From: Bradyrhizobium centrolobii | GTDB lineage: Bacteria > Pseudomonadota > Alphaproteobacteria > Rhizobiales > Xanthobacteraceae | NCBI RefSeq assembly: GCF_001641635.1 | Contig: NZ_LUUB01000118.1 | Span: 103,561 to 140,269, forward strand | DNA: 36,709 nt | Direction of reading: 5' to 3' | In this document: in pieces, positions 1 through 7,956 of the stretch | How the letters are laid out: the number at the start of each line of letters is the position of its first letter | Position numbering within the stretch: position 1 is the stretch's first letter | Notes under the pieces: generated by a model | What the model was told of the DNA's origin: nothing | Seen by the model: the letters and a program-made list of their open reading frames with translations, nothing else | The model's database searches: none | Program-made: the position numbers and the translations under genes

Positions 1-462
1 GGGAGCGGCCACGGCCGCCGCTGCGGAAAGCGAGTCGCTCAGGCCCGAGGACGCGATGCCGGACGGGGTCAGGAACTGCTGGTTATAGAATCCGACGATC
101 TGCGGGCGGCGCTGGGCCTGCAAATCGCGCTCGAAATTCGGCGGGACATAGATGGCCGAAATCGACTTGCCGGAGCGTATGTCCTGCACGGCCGTGGACA
201 GCGTGCCGGAGCGGTCGACGATCTTCAGACTCGGAGACGCAGCAACGTATTCCACCAAGGCACGCGAAGCGTCCGACTTGTCCTCGTCGACGACCGTCAC
301 CCCGAGCCCGCGGATGACCGGATGGCTGAACACGGTCGTGAGGACCACGAATGCGAACAGCGGCACGCCAAGGATCAGAAGCAGTGCCACGCGATCATGA
401 AGCAGCCAGCGGCACTCGCGCCGCACGACCAGCAGAAATCCGGGCTTCGGGGCCGGCCTCAT
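1..462 (-). CDS. ABC-2 type transporter permease, N-terminal part (cut by window edge)
   Basis: Reading leftward from ATG at 462, the first 154 codons are open and run off the window. An N-terminal cytoplasmic stretch (about 20 residues, with Arg and His) is followed by a strongly hydrophobic segment at about residues 25-45, then a long soluble stretch containing VVDEDKSDASRALVEY and SAIYVPPNFERDL. That arrangement, one N-terminal helix followed by a large periplasmic domain, is typical of the YhhJ/YbhS-like ABC-2 permeases that pair with HlyD-type adaptors in drug or lipid export. Its ATG overlaps the stop of the upstream HlyD-like gene (ATGA), so the two are translationally coupled. The ATPase and second permease presumably lie beyond the left edge. 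Family assignment is confident; the substrate is unknown. Confidence 0.8.
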   Translation of the reverse strand, partial: MRPAPKPGFLLVVRRECRWLLHDRVALLLILGVPLFAFVVLTTVFSHPVIRGLGVTVVDEDKSDASRALVEYVAASPSLKIVDRSGTLSTAVQDIRSGKSISAIYVPPNFERDLQAQRRPQIVGFYNQQFLTPSGIASSGLSDSLSAAAAVAAP

Positions 463-1520
463 TGCCGCGACCGCCAGTCGAGATAGGCGCTCATCCCCGG
501 CCGCAGCGCGGGTACCGGCTCGACCGGGTAGGCGCGGATCGAGAAAGTACGCAGGTCGAAATCGCCTGAGGCGCGCGTGGCCCGCCAGCTCGCATATTCG
601 CCCTTGGTCGCGATGAGCTTGACCTCGACCGTGACGCGGTGGTCATCGAGCGCGGGAATGCGGACATCGAAACGGTCGCCGACCTTCAGGCTCTTGACGA
701 GATCCTCGCGAAGATCGAAGTGAATCCAGACGTCGCCCAGGTCGATCAGGGTCACGAGCGGCACGCCCGGCGACACATATTCGCCCGGCTCCACGTTGCG
801 CTGATAGACCTGGGATGCGACAGGGGCATAGACCAGGAGCTGATCGATGATCGATTGCACGCTTTGGATATCGGCGTCGGCCTTCTCGACGTTGGCCTTG
901 GCGATCGCGCGCTCCTCCTTCGTGTAGCCGTTGACCGCCTGCTCATAGGCCGATTTGGCTTGATCGACCGCGCGCTCGCTTTCGTGCAGCGCGTCTGTCA
1001 CCTGGTCGAGGCGGGCCTGCGGCGCGTTACCTTGCTCGGTCAGGGTCCGCGTGCGGTCGAAGGTTCTCTGCGCCAGCACCACCGCCGCCTGCGCGCGCTC
1101 CATTTCCGCCTTCCGTGCGGCGATGGTTTCCACCCGCGTTCCGACGAGCACGTTGGCGAGCTGAGCGTCCGCAACCGCCTTTCCCGCTTTCATCTGCTCA
1201 CGTTTGGCCAGGGTCTCGGGATTGTCGATCCGGACGAGGACAGCGCCCGCGGCAACGTTCTGGCCGCGCTCGACCGGAATCTCCTTGACCCTGCCGTCGA
1301 CGCGCGCCGCGATGTCCAGCCGCGTGGCATCGGCTTCGCCCTGGACGAGCAGCGGCTCCGGCCGCAGGAGATAGAAGACGGAGAGCGCGGCGACGGCGAT
1401 CGCAACGACGCCGACGATGATGAAGGGCGTGCGCGTCGCGGCGCGCGTGCTCTTCTCCCGTTCGTCACCCGGTGGGCGCGGCGTCGCTTGAACGTCCTCG
1501 TTGGAGGTCGGCTTGTCCAT
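459..1520 (-). CDS. HlyD family efflux periplasmic adaptor (membrane fusion protein)
   Basis: A 353-residue membrane fusion protein. Residues 1-30 are charged cytoplasmic tail, 32-52 form one membrane helix (IIVGVVAIAVAALSVFYLL), and the rest is periplasmic. A lipoyl/barrel-sandwich half (IAARVDGRVKEIPVERGQ) is followed by a long Ala/Gln/Glu-rich coiled-coil hairpin at about 110-225, the second lipoyl half (VYAPVASQVYQRNVEPGEYVSPG) and a beta-barrel domain. Such proteins bridge an inner-membrane transporter to an outer-membrane channel. The gene couples to the ABC-2 permease downstream through an ATGA overlap, so the partner is an ABC exporter of the YbhFSR/YhiI type rather than an MFS pump. 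A purine-rich stretch (GAAGGGGATCAGGG) precedes the ATG. Substrate unknown. Confidence 0.88.
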   Translation of the reverse strand: MDKPTSNEDVQATPRPPGDEREKSTRAATRTPFIIVGVVAIAVAALSVFYLLRPEPLLVQGEADATRLDIAARVDGRVKEIPVERGQNVAAGAVLVRIDNPETLAKREQMKAGKAVADAQLANVLVGTRVETIAARKAEMERAQAAVVLAQRTFDRTRTLTEQGNAPQARLDQVTDALHESERAVDQAKSAYEQAVNGYTKEERAIAKANVEKADADIQSVQSIIDQLLVYAPVASQVYQRNVEPGEYVSPGVPLVTLIDLGDVWIHFDLREDLVKSLKVGDRFDVRIPALDDHRVTVEVKLIATKGEYASWRATRASGDFDLRTFSIRAYPVEPVPALRPGMSAYLDWRSRQ

Positions 1521-1853
1521 ACCCTGATCCCCTTCGCTCTTGACCGGGATAGCCGCTTTCCATGTCGTGCTTGTAAAGCCGCGCCCACCTCATTGCGTCG
1601 CTCGGACCGATGGCATTCATTGAGGAAGAAAACTAACACGCGGTACGACAAACGCCTAGGACGGCTTTTCGTGACTGATTTCCGGCATGATCGCTCCGTT
1701 CTCCATGGCCCTGGTTGGGCGCAACTTCCTGAAGGGCGGTTGAACAGCCGTCCATCGATCAGCGATCAAAGCACCAGGAGCGTTCCCGCTGCTTGGAAGC
1801 CCTTGCTGCAATTGGGCTGGAATTGCGGTCTTGGATGCTGCGCCTGTCGATGA
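1521..1853. other. Intergenic region without a recognisable gene
   Basis: These 333 bases lie between two leftward genes. Short open frames exist on both strands but their translations are Arg/Ser-rich shadows with no family resemblance. The region should hold the promoter of the HlyD/ABC-2 operon and the 3' end of the small secreted-protein transcript, but I see no convincing -35/-10 pair or terminator. Confidence 0.5.
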
Positions 1854-2210
1854 TCAGTTTCGCCGGGCGGTCCAGTATCCGGCGCAACGCGCAGTGCCCG
1901 AATAGCCACTCCAGCGTCCCTGGCCGGTATTGCCCGAAAGCCGGCCGGTGCCGGAAGCGAATTTGTCTTGAACGGTCACCGACGCGCGGACCGCGCCGGA
2001 TCTCGCGACGTAACCTCTGAACCTTACCAGGTTCGGATGGGTCACGATCCCGTTGGAAATGTTGACGGAGAAGTTGTAGGTCGGATCGCATGCACCTCTC
2101 TGCGTCACAAAGACGAGATCCCAGGCGCCGTCGTAGATCGAACGAGCCTGGGCGCCGGAGCTGAGGACGACGAGACAGGCCGCCGCCCAACACACGCGCT
2201 TTTTCATCAT
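1854..2210 (-). CDS. Small secreted protein of unknown function
   Basis: 118 residues starting MMKKRV, with an n-region of Lys/Arg, a hydrophobic core (VCWAAACLVVLSS) and a probable signal-peptidase site after GAQA, so the mature protein of about 95 residues is periplasmic or secreted. The mature part is beta-rich and Gly/Ser-rich (GTGRLSGNTGQGRWSG) with two cysteines, GACDP and ARCAGYW, which could form one disulfide. GGAGA sits just ahead of the doubled ATG, so either ATG may be used. I recognise the style as a protein common in Bradyrhizobium genomes (motif WDLVFVTQRGACDP) but know no function for it. It is flanked by unrelated genes and looks monocistronic. Confidence 0.8.
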   Translation of the reverse strand: MMKKRVCWAAACLVVLSSGAQARSIYDGAWDLVFVTQRGACDPTYNFSVNISNGIVTHPNLVRFRGYVARSGAVRASVTVQDKFASGTGRLSGNTGQGRWSGYSGTARCAGYWTARRN

Positions 2211-2425
2211 GAGTTCTCCGAGGCTATGGTCTCAGGTCCTGCATTCGCCGCCACAGCCCTGACAAACGGATTCGCGCAGGTCGTGGCGTTGGTATTGTCG
2301 AAATTTGCTTCAATCGTTTCGACTACCCGTCGCAATTCCGCTTGCGATGCATTGTCGCGGATGGGGCGACATCAGAATGTTAGGCTTGCAAAGCCCTCCT
2401 GCATAGTGGGTCCGCGAGGGCGCAG

Positions 2426-2578
2426 CCATTCCGCGAGCAGATCAAAGCCGCGGTGAAGGCCGAGAGCCAGGAGTTCAGCGCGCAGGTGCGATCAGAGGAT
2501 GCGCGCGAGGCGCTGACGGCCTTCCTTGAGAAGCGCAAGCCTGACTTCACGAGGACGGCTGGGTCCGCGCCAGCATAG
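2426..2578 (+). pseudogene. C-terminal remnant of an enoyl-CoA hydratase/isomerase gene
   Basis: The + strand frame ending at TAG 2576-2578 reads PFREQIKAAVKAESQEFSAQ followed by VRSEDAREALTAFLEKRKPDF. The ending, 'S-x-D-x-R-E-A-(L/I)-x-A-F-x-E-K-R-x-P-x-F', is the classic C-terminus of crotonase-fold enoyl-CoA hydratases, where the E-G/R-x-x-A-F-x-E-K-R helix closes the trimer. Only about 50 codons remain of the roughly 260 expected. The frame is closed by TAG at 2381-2383 upstream, and there is no start codon or ribosome-binding site in register. The catalytic Glu and oxyanion-hole region are gone, so the piece cannot be functional. It ends only 30 bases before the convergent ThrE-like gene. 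It probably marks a deletion or rearrangement breakpoint. Confidence 0.7.
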
Positions 2579-2607
2579 AGACGAGCATGCGGCTTGCGGA
2601 GGCGCGA

Positions 2608-3924
2608 TCACCGCGATTGCTGGCGCGCGGATGAGAAACGGTCGAACAGCATGCGCGGGAGGATCAGTCCGACGGTCATGGCCATGATGATCAGAAAGGC
2701 CGTGACGCCGTTCGCCGCGATGCCCGTCAGCAAGCTTGCCGGCGCGCTCGGCCCGATCGACACCAGCTCGACGAGACCCGCCGCGGCGTTGAACAGGAAG
2801 AAGCCCGGCATCATCGAGACAACGGCAGAAAAGGCGAGGGCCGCGAAAGGCAGATGCAGGCGATCGACGACCGGCGTGACGATGATGCCGACGAGCATGC
2901 AGGAGACGAGCGTCCCGGTCGCGGCGCTCTCGCCCGCGACGACGACCAGCGCCCAGCGTACGGCATGCGCAAACATGCCGACCGCGATCGGGAAGGGCAG
3001 AAGGAGCCACGGCATCGAGAAGAAAGCGCCGAAGGAGGCAACGGCGCATCCTGCCGCAATCACGTCGACGGCCAATGGCACGGGTCGGGTCGACCCGGTG
3101 GTCGCGAGCTCCGCGCCGACGGCTGCGAACCCGCACAGCAGGCCGGCGCAGATCAGGACCACGATGACGGCGGCATAGGCAAGACGCGCGATGCCCAGTG
3201 CCATGCGCGTACGGGCGAGATCGATGGCGCCGTTCAGGATATGCGGGCCGGGCACCAGCACCATGCAGGGACAGAAGGCAACCAGCGATATCGCCGGTAG
3301 TCCGGAGCGGCCTGCCGCCGCCGCCACGATGCCGGCAATGAGCGCGGCGCAAAGCGGCTGGACCAGTGGATTGGCGCTGAAGCCGGACAGCCAGCGCCGC
3401 GCGAGCGCGCCGATGGCGGCGCTGGCCGCAATCAGCAGCAGGATCGTCGCCTCGAGGGCGCCGAAAATGACGCCAAGCGAGGCCGCGCCGAGCGCTGCGA
3501 ACAACGTGAAGCGCGCCGTGGAAGCCGGGGGCAGGCGGCTGGCCGAGATCAGCGCAGAATGGGCTGCATCGGACGGCAGCGTGCCATCGCAGACCTGATC
3601 GATGACCGTCGTGACGGCCAGCACCCTGCCCATGTCGACGCCGAGCGGCTTGGCGGGAACAATCTGCGAGATCGGCGTGCCCTCGATCTCGACGGTGATT
3701 TCGCCCCAATAGGGTAGCACCCTGACGGTTATGCCGAGCGCACGCCCGAGGCGCTCGGCGGCGATCACCGTCCGTTCCGTGGTCTGCCCGTGAGCAAACA
3801 GCAGTGTCGCCGCCAGCGCGGTGGTCTTCAGTGCGGCCTCGCGGTGCGACGGATCCAGGTGCGGTGTTTCCATTTTGCGATCGGTCCTCGGCGTCGTGTG
3901 GCCGATTAGCTGGCTTCGAAGCAT
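2608..3924 (-). CDS. Threonine/serine exporter family protein (ThrE-like, DUF1212/DUF3815)
   Basis: 438 residues from the first ATG; a second ATG at 3873 (METPHLDPS) gives 421 and is equally possible, since neither has a strong ribosome-binding site. The N-terminal 130 residues form the soluble ThrE domain (LFAHGQTTERTVIAAERLGR, then VEIEGTPISQIV). About ten hydrophobic segments follow, in two blocks. The block around VAFCPCMVLVPGPHILNGAI carries the P-G-x-x-x-x-N/D-G-x-x-D signature of ThrE/YjjP-YjjB carriers. Fused in one chain, this is the actinobacterial/alphaproteobacterial arrangement, whereas enterobacteria split it in two genes. It would export small neutral amino acids or dicarboxylates using the proton gradient. 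No operon partner is visible; substrate is inferred from the family only. Confidence 0.85.
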   Translation of the reverse strand: MLRSQLIGHTTPRTDRKMETPHLDPSHREAALKTTALAATLLFAHGQTTERTVIAAERLGRALGITVRVLPYWGEITVEIEGTPISQIVPAKPLGVDMGRVLAVTTVIDQVCDGTLPSDAAHSALISASRLPPASTARFTLFAALGAASLGVIFGALEATILLLIAASAAIGALARRWLSGFSANPLVQPLCAALIAGIVAAAAGRSGLPAISLVAFCPCMVLVPGPHILNGAIDLARTRMALGIARLAYAAVIVVLICAGLLCGFAAVGAELATTGSTRPVPLAVDVIAAGCAVASFGAFFSMPWLLLPFPIAVGMFAHAVRWALVVVAGESAATGTLVSCMLVGIIVTPVVDRLHLPFAALAFSAVVSMMPGFFLFNAAAGLVELVSIGPSAPASLLTGIAANGVTAFLIIMAMTVGLILPRMLFDRFSSARQQSR

Positions 3925-4083
3925 ACCCGATCCATGGGCGCGTCAAGGCGAGCGATTGTTAAAACCTGCTGCGTCGATGCGGCGGGCCGCGAAAATGAGA
4001 GCCTGATAGGCGATTGATTTGCTAGTGAGCCCTGCAGGGCTTGAGCCTGGAACCAGACTATGCGCGCGGCCCGGCGTACGACT

Positions 4084-4986
4084 TCATCCGCGCGATGCAT
4101 GGGTGCGCATCGTATCGCTGAGGGACTCGTGTCCCGAACTATAATCCGCGTTTGACACGGTGGGGTCGCGGTTGATGAGTGCCCGGCCGTACATCGGGTG
4201 CCGCATCGAACGGATCTCGTGCTCGACGCGAATGATCGGCGCGTTGGTATCGAGGTCGACGATGTCAACGAAGCGGTACTGATGCTGATTGCTCTCCTCG
4301 CTGATGAGTCCTCGCTCAAGAAGACGGCGATGCGGGTGCGAAAAGTCGTTGAGGGAGAGCTGGATGTGGTGTCCGTCATAGCTTGGGTGGGCGTAGTCCG
4401 CATTTTCCCGGAATAGCAGCTTCGTTCGGCTGCCCGCGTTGACCCAGGCAAAGCTAGCCCGGTCGTCCTGACCATGGCCGGCGATGGCCCCCAGCATCTC
4501 GCGGTAAAACCGGGCAACGGATGGCGCGCCACCCTCCGGTACCTCGAATTCCACGTATGGCATTCCGAGGGAGACGTTCCCAAATCTCACTGGATCCGGC
4601 GGGACGCACTGGATGCGATTGCCCCAGGGGCATGTCACCTCGATCACGCCCTGACCCTCGCGGACCGAAAACCGCGTGCCTTCGAGAAGAGGCCGAACCC
4701 GATGGAGCCGTGCGAGCTGGGTTTCGAAGTAGGGGACGACGATACCGATCGTGCCTTGCAGAACCTGGGGCGCTCCGATCGGAAGATGGAATTGCTCCTT
4801 TCCGACATTGATCCGCATGTTGTCGACGCCGGTGACGAGGTACGGATCGCGCGTGAGCCCCAGTCCCGTGACGTAGAAACTGGTGGCCAGCCGCTGATCC
4901 GGCACGCAGACATTGACGTGCCCAAACTCGACGACGTTGCCGATGTCTTCTTCCGTGCGGTCGAAGTCCTTGGATGCCTTCAACAT
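4084..4986 (-). CDS. Two-domain VOC family protein (extradiol dioxygenase/glyoxalase fold)
   Basis: 300 residues from ATG 4986 (MLKASKDFDR). The frame is open further upstream, but that extension overlaps non-coding sequence and the upstream gene's end. Two VOC modules are seen: residues 18-140 (VVEFGHVNVCVPD with His23, EQFHLPIGAP with His67) and about 160-280 (MPYVEFEVPEGG, YDGHHIQLSLNDF). The His at the start of the first beta strand, a His in mid-module and acidic residues in the second fit a mononuclear metal site as in type I extradiol dioxygenases and glyoxalase-like ring-cleaving or isomerising enzymes. It is the last gene of the leftward operon gntR-LLM-deacetylase-VOC, 49 bases after the deacetylase. 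I infer a catabolic step there; the exact reaction is not determinable. Confidence 0.82.
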   Translation of the reverse strand: MLKASKDFDRTEEDIGNVVEFGHVNVCVPDQRLATSFYVTGLGLTRDPYLVTGVDNMRINVGKEQFHLPIGAPQVLQGTIGIVVPYFETQLARLHRVRPLLEGTRFSVREGQGVIEVTCPWGNRIQCVPPDPVRFGNVSLGMPYVEFEVPEGGAPSVARFYREMLGAIAGHGQDDRASFAWVNAGSRTKLLFRENADYAHPSYDGHHIQLSLNDFSHPHRRLLERGLISEESNQHQYRFVDIVDLDTNAPIIRVEHEIRSMRHPMYGRALINRDPTVSNADYSSGHESLSDTMRTHASRG

Positions 4987-5035
4987 GGTCGTTCTCTCTG
5001 TCTGAATGTGTCGGTGCGCGGCGAAGGAGGCCGGC

Positions 5036-5917
5036 TCATCGCGCAATTCTTGACATCTCCGTGCGATACCAGTCGCCGATTTCACTGGCGGTCATCAGCG
5101 CGACGCCGTCGTGTCCGATGACGTAGTCCAACAGTTCCTCCAGATACCGGATGCGATGAGGCACGCCTGTGATGTAGGGGTGGATCGATATCGCCATGAT
5201 GCGTGCGTTGCTCGCGCCTTCGAGATAGAGGCGATCGAACTGGTCCTTGCCGCGTGTCAGGAATTGCTCGGACGGAAGGTGCTGGAGCGCGTGAACGACG
5301 ATGTCGTTGGTCTCGACTGAATAGGGAATCGTCGTGATGGTGCCATGCGGTGTCGCGATGTCCTGCGGAAGGTCATCGATCACCCAATCGGCCACGTATT
5401 CAATCCCGTTCAGGCGCAGAAGGTCGAGCGTCTCTTCCGTTTCCGTCAGGCCCGGGCTCTCCCATGAGCGCGGGGCGCGCCCGGTGAACCTGGCGATCGT
5501 CTCGACGGTTCGCCTGATCGCGTCGGCCTGGTCGGCAAGCTTGTGCATCGGGCCTTGCATGTATCCGTGGCCCATGAATTCGAACCCTGCTTCGCGCGCC
5601 GCCGAGGCGACACGCGGATAGGCGTTACAGACATCGGCGTTCGCGGCCAGCGTGACCGGCATGTTGCGGTCCGTCAGCGCCTTGAGCTGCCGCCAGAAGC
5701 CCGCGCGCATCCCATATTCATGCCATGACCAGTTCGGCACGTCCGGCAGCAGCGGCTGTCCCATCGGCGGACTCAGCACGACGCGCGGCATCGCATTCTC
5801 GATACGCCATTCCTCGACATTGAGGATCACCCACACGGCAAGGCGTTTTCCGTTCGGAAGGTTGAGTTTCGGTCGGTCGACCAGGGCCTGGTAGGGGATG
5901 CGGTCGGAGAGGGCCAT
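5036..5917 (-). CDS. Polysaccharide deacetylase (NodB-fold) family protein, PuuE/cyclic-amide-hydrolase type
   Basis: 293 residues from ATG 5917 (MALSDRIPYQ), preceded by AGGAAA at good spacing. The frame is open about 480 bases further upstream, but that part lies over the LLM gene. Motif 1 of the fold is NVEEW (33-37), the form seen in PuuE-type allantoinases and related cyclic-amide hydrolases rather than in true chitin deacetylases (TFDD). A metal-site stretch GHGYMQGPMHK supplies His117 and His125, and APRSWESPGL and ISIHPYITG are the later barrel motifs. Lack of a signal peptide indicates a cytoplasmic enzyme. It lies 32 bases after the LLM oxidoreductase, which suggests sequential steps on one small cyclic substrate. 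Family is sure, the PuuE-like subtype likely, substrate unknown. Confidence 0.85.
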   Translation of the reverse strand: MALSDRIPYQALVDRPKLNLPNGKRLAVWVILNVEEWRIENAMPRVVLSPPMGQPLLPDVPNWSWHEYGMRAGFWRQLKALTDRNMPVTLAANADVCNAYPRVASAAREAGFEFMGHGYMQGPMHKLADQADAIRRTVETIARFTGRAPRSWESPGLTETEETLDLLRLNGIEYVADWVIDDLPQDIATPHGTITTIPYSVETNDIVVHALQHLPSEQFLTRGKDQFDRLYLEGASNARIMAISIHPYITGVPHRIRYLEELLDYVIGHDGVALMTASEIGDWYRTEMSRIAR

Positions 5918-5949
5918 TGCGACGTTTCCTGTTCTGAAAAAGCTGAGAC

Positions 5950-7035
5950 TTACTTGCTGCCGCTGCTGACGCGCGGCATCACCTGCTCGGCCATCAGGAT
6001 CATCGAGCGGCGGGCCAGCTCGCGGTCCTTCCAGTCCTTGCCGGCGTAGAGAAGCGTGCCGAACCGGCCGACCTCGTCCTGAAAAGCCATGAGCTGATCG
6101 GCAACGCTGTCCGACGTACCCCAGATGATCAGTCTGTCGCAGACCGACTCGAGGGTGACCTCCTCGTCCGGCTGATCGCGCCGGGTCTTGAACAGCTCTA
6201 TGCGGCCGTTGCGCTTCAGCTTCGTGAAGAGAGACCGATAGTAATAGACGTATGGGCTGTCCGGATCGGTGGCGTAGGCCTTCGCGGTTGCCATATCCTT
6301 GGCGACGAACACGCTCTTGGCCACGCGCCAGTTGGCAAAATCGACGGTCCTGCCGACGCGCTCGCAGCCCTCGACATATTTCGGCCAGTGGCTCTTGACC
6401 CACATCGGCATCAGGAAGTTAGCGGAGATCGGATCCCAGCCGCGTGCGGCAGCCTCGGTGACGCCTTTCGAGAACGGTGCGACGGCGGTGACGACGATCG
6501 GGGGATGCGGCCGCTGCAAGGGACGAGCGATGTAGCCCTGGCCGATATCGGCCATCAGGGTTTTCCGCGTCGTGATGTTCCAGTATTTGCCTTCGATGTT
6601 GTAGGGCGGATCGGTCGCCCAGATTTGCAGGACCTGGTTGATCGCCTCGAGAAACATTGCGTTGCGATCGTTGTCGAGCGTGCCGAACAGCTCGGCGTCC
6701 GAGAGAAGGCCGCCCGGGCTGATGCCGAAGATCAGCCGTCCACCGAGCATGTGGTCGAGCATCGCGACCGTTGCCGCAACTGTGGCCGGATGCACGTTCG
6801 GCATATTGACGGTACCGGTCCCTAACTTGATCCGCTTGGTGGCTGCGGCGATCCAGGCGAGGAACGCGACGCAGGACGTGATGTTCTCGGCGCGGTCGGT
6901 GACGTGTTCGCCGACATAGCCTTCCGTGAACCCGAGCTCGTCGGCCAACAGAAATGCCTCGCGGTCTTCCTGCAATGAGACCCGCCAATCCTTGTCCAGC
7001 GGATGGATCGGCATTGTGAAGAAACCCAGGTTCAT
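5950..7035 (-). CDS. LLM class flavin-dependent oxidoreductase (luciferase-like monooxygenase)
   Basis: 361 residues from ATG 7035 (MNLGFFTMPIHP), preceded by GGAAAGGTG. A TTG start at 7128 is in frame but would overlap the regulator gene and add an unrelated tail. The TIM-barrel hallmarks of the bacterial luciferase superfamily are present: LADELGFTEGYVGEHVTDR near the N-terminus, KRIKLGTGTVNMPNVHPATV, MLDHMLGGRLIFGISPGG, and a C-terminal helix region ending RSMILMAEQVMPRV. Members use reduced FMN from a separate reductase or F420 to oxygenate substrates; examples are RutA (pyrimidine ring opening) and nitrilotriacetate monooxygenase. No dedicated flavin reductase gene lies beside it. It sits 90 bases after the GntR gene and before the deacetylase-family hydrolase, consistent with oxidative opening of a ring followed by hydrolysis. 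Confidence 0.9.
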   Translation of the reverse strand: MNLGFFTMPIHPLDKDWRVSLQEDREAFLLADELGFTEGYVGEHVTDRAENITSCVAFLAWIAAATKRIKLGTGTVNMPNVHPATVAATVAMLDHMLGGRLIFGISPGGLLSDAELFGTLDNDRNAMFLEAINQVLQIWATDPPYNIEGKYWNITTRKTLMADIGQGYIARPLQRPHPPIVVTAVAPFSKGVTEAAARGWDPISANFLMPMWVKSHWPKYVEGCERVGRTVDFANWRVAKSVFVAKDMATAKAYATDPDSPYVYYYRSLFTKLKRNGRIELFKTRRDQPDEEVTLESVCDRLIIWGTSDSVADQLMAFQDEVGRFGTLLYAGKDWKDRELARRSMILMAEQVMPRVSSGSK

Positions 7036-7124
7036 TGCCGGCACCTTTCCAGTTCGTCGGGTTGAACACCGATCGTCGTTATGAACGCAGCTTGTGACCT
7101 CTCGGCCATCGGTGCCCGACGAGC

Positions 7125-7769
7125 TCAAGCCAGCGTTCCCATCAGCTTGTCCATCGTGGTTTTCAGATGGCGGCGCATGGCTTCCATTGCGCCGACACGG
7201 TCGCGCTGCTCGATCGCATCGATGAGGGCGTCATGCTCGGCGAAAGATGAATAATCCTCGGGCGGACGCGTCGGGCGGGTATCTAGCCATCGCCAGACCA
7301 CCGCACGCCGCACGTCATCGACGGTGCGATGGATCGCCGACAGCAGGTCGTTGCCTGTCGCCTCGGCGATCAAGCGGTGCAGCCGCCCGTCCAGTGTCTC
7401 GTAGTCCTTCCATGTCTCGGCTTCGCGCATCTGGCGCGCCAACACACGCATGCCCTCGATCTGCTTGAAGGTGGCGTTGACCGCGGCGAGGCTTGCGAGT
7501 TCGGGTTCGAGCACGAGCCTCGCCTCCATCGCATTGCGCGGGCTGGTGCTGTCGCGAAGCGCGTCAAGATTGGATGCAGTCGCCTCCTCAGGCGCGCGGA
7601 TGAATGTGCCGCGGCCAACCTCGCGCGAAAGGCGACCATCCAATTCCAGCCGCGCCAGCGCCTTGCGGATTTCGTTTCGCGACACGCCAAATTGCGCGGC
7701 GAGTTGTCGTTCGGGAGGAAGGCGCGTGCCAGGGCCGCCTTCAGTCAATCGAGCCAACAAGTCGAGCAC
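7125..7769 (-). CDS. GntR family transcriptional regulator with FCD (FadR C-terminal) domain
   Basis: 214 residues from GTG 7769; TGA at 7797-7799 closes the frame upstream and no ATG is available, so the GTG is used by elimination. Residues 5-60 are the winged helix-turn-helix (GTRLPPERQLAAQFGVSRNE, then LSREVGRGTFIR). Residues 80-205 are an all-helical FCD domain with the metal/ligand residues in place: Asp and His in LDGRLHRLI, His in FAEHDALIDAI, His in MRRHLKTTMD. FCD regulators bind small organic acids and release DNA. It is the first gene of the leftward operon and faces the alcohol-dehydrogenase operon, so I infer that it represses both directions and itself through the ACCAAT sites at 7790-7939. 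Confidence 0.9.
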   Translation of the reverse strand: MLDLLARLTEGGPGTRLPPERQLAAQFGVSRNEIRKALARLELDGRLSREVGRGTFIRAPEEATASNLDALRDSTSPRNAMEARLVLEPELASLAAVNATFKQIEGMRVLARQMREAETWKDYETLDGRLHRLIAEATGNDLLSAIHRTVDDVRRAVVWRWLDTRPTRPPEDYSSFAEHDALIDAIEQRDRVGAMEAMRRHLKTTMDKLMGTLA

Positions 7770-7789
7770 GGGATCAAATCCTTGTCGCG

Positions 7790-7939
7790 ACCAATATCAA
7801 CCAATCTGTATTTCACGTCCGTCTTGACCTCAAATGCAAGACCAAAAATGCCAATGGCGAACTTATGCGTTGACACCGGCCGATTTCGAGGCAAGCTTCA
7901 ACCAATCTGAAGGCCAATCACCAGAATTGGTCAACCAAT
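7790..7939. promoter_or_regulatory. Cluster of ACCAAT/ATTGGT hexamers, candidate GntR operators
   Basis: In the divergent region ACCAAT occurs at 7790-7795, 7800-7805, 7901-7906 and 7934-7939, and its complement ATTGGT at 7926-7931. The last pair forms the inverted repeat ATTGGT-CA-ACCAAT. The longer word TCAACCAATCTG is repeated exactly at 7797-7808 and 7898-7909. The first two hexamers are spaced 10 bp, one helical turn. FCD-type GntR proteins recognise TGGT/ACCA inverted repeats with a short spacer, so these are plausible binding sites for the adjacent regulator. That the sites are used is inference. Confidence 0.55.
7870..7899 (+). promoter_or_regulatory. Weak candidate promoter of the rightward dehydrogenase operon
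   Basis: TTGACA at 7870-7875 is a perfect -35 hexamer. The sequence 17 bases further (AAGCTT, 7893-7898) is a poor -10, so this is only a suggestion. If used, transcription would begin just inside the ACCAAT cluster at 7901-7939, which would suit repression, and would exclude the upstream ATG at 7834 in favour of ATG 7957. For the opposite strand a similarly weak TTGAGG (7833-7828) and TACAGA (7810-7805) pair with 17-base spacing precedes the regulator gene. Confidence 0.3.
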
Positions 7940-7956
7940 GGGCGAGGATCGTTGCG

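Noticed and set aside
639..1853. A 404-codon rightward open frame over the HlyD-like gene
   Set aside because: Arg/Asp/Leu-rich antisense shadow; the leftward frame has the membrane helix, coiled-coil and lipoyl motifs.
5918..6403. Upstream extension of the deacetylase-family gene to a 455-codon frame
   Set aside because: The extension lies entirely over the LLM gene and reads as Arg/Gln-rich shadow; ATG 5917 has a good ribosome-binding site and the family alignment starts there.
7834..7956. N-terminal extension of the zinc alcohol dehydrogenase to ATG 7834
   Set aside because: The extra 41 residues resemble nothing in the family and would place coding sequence over the candidate promoter and operator sites.
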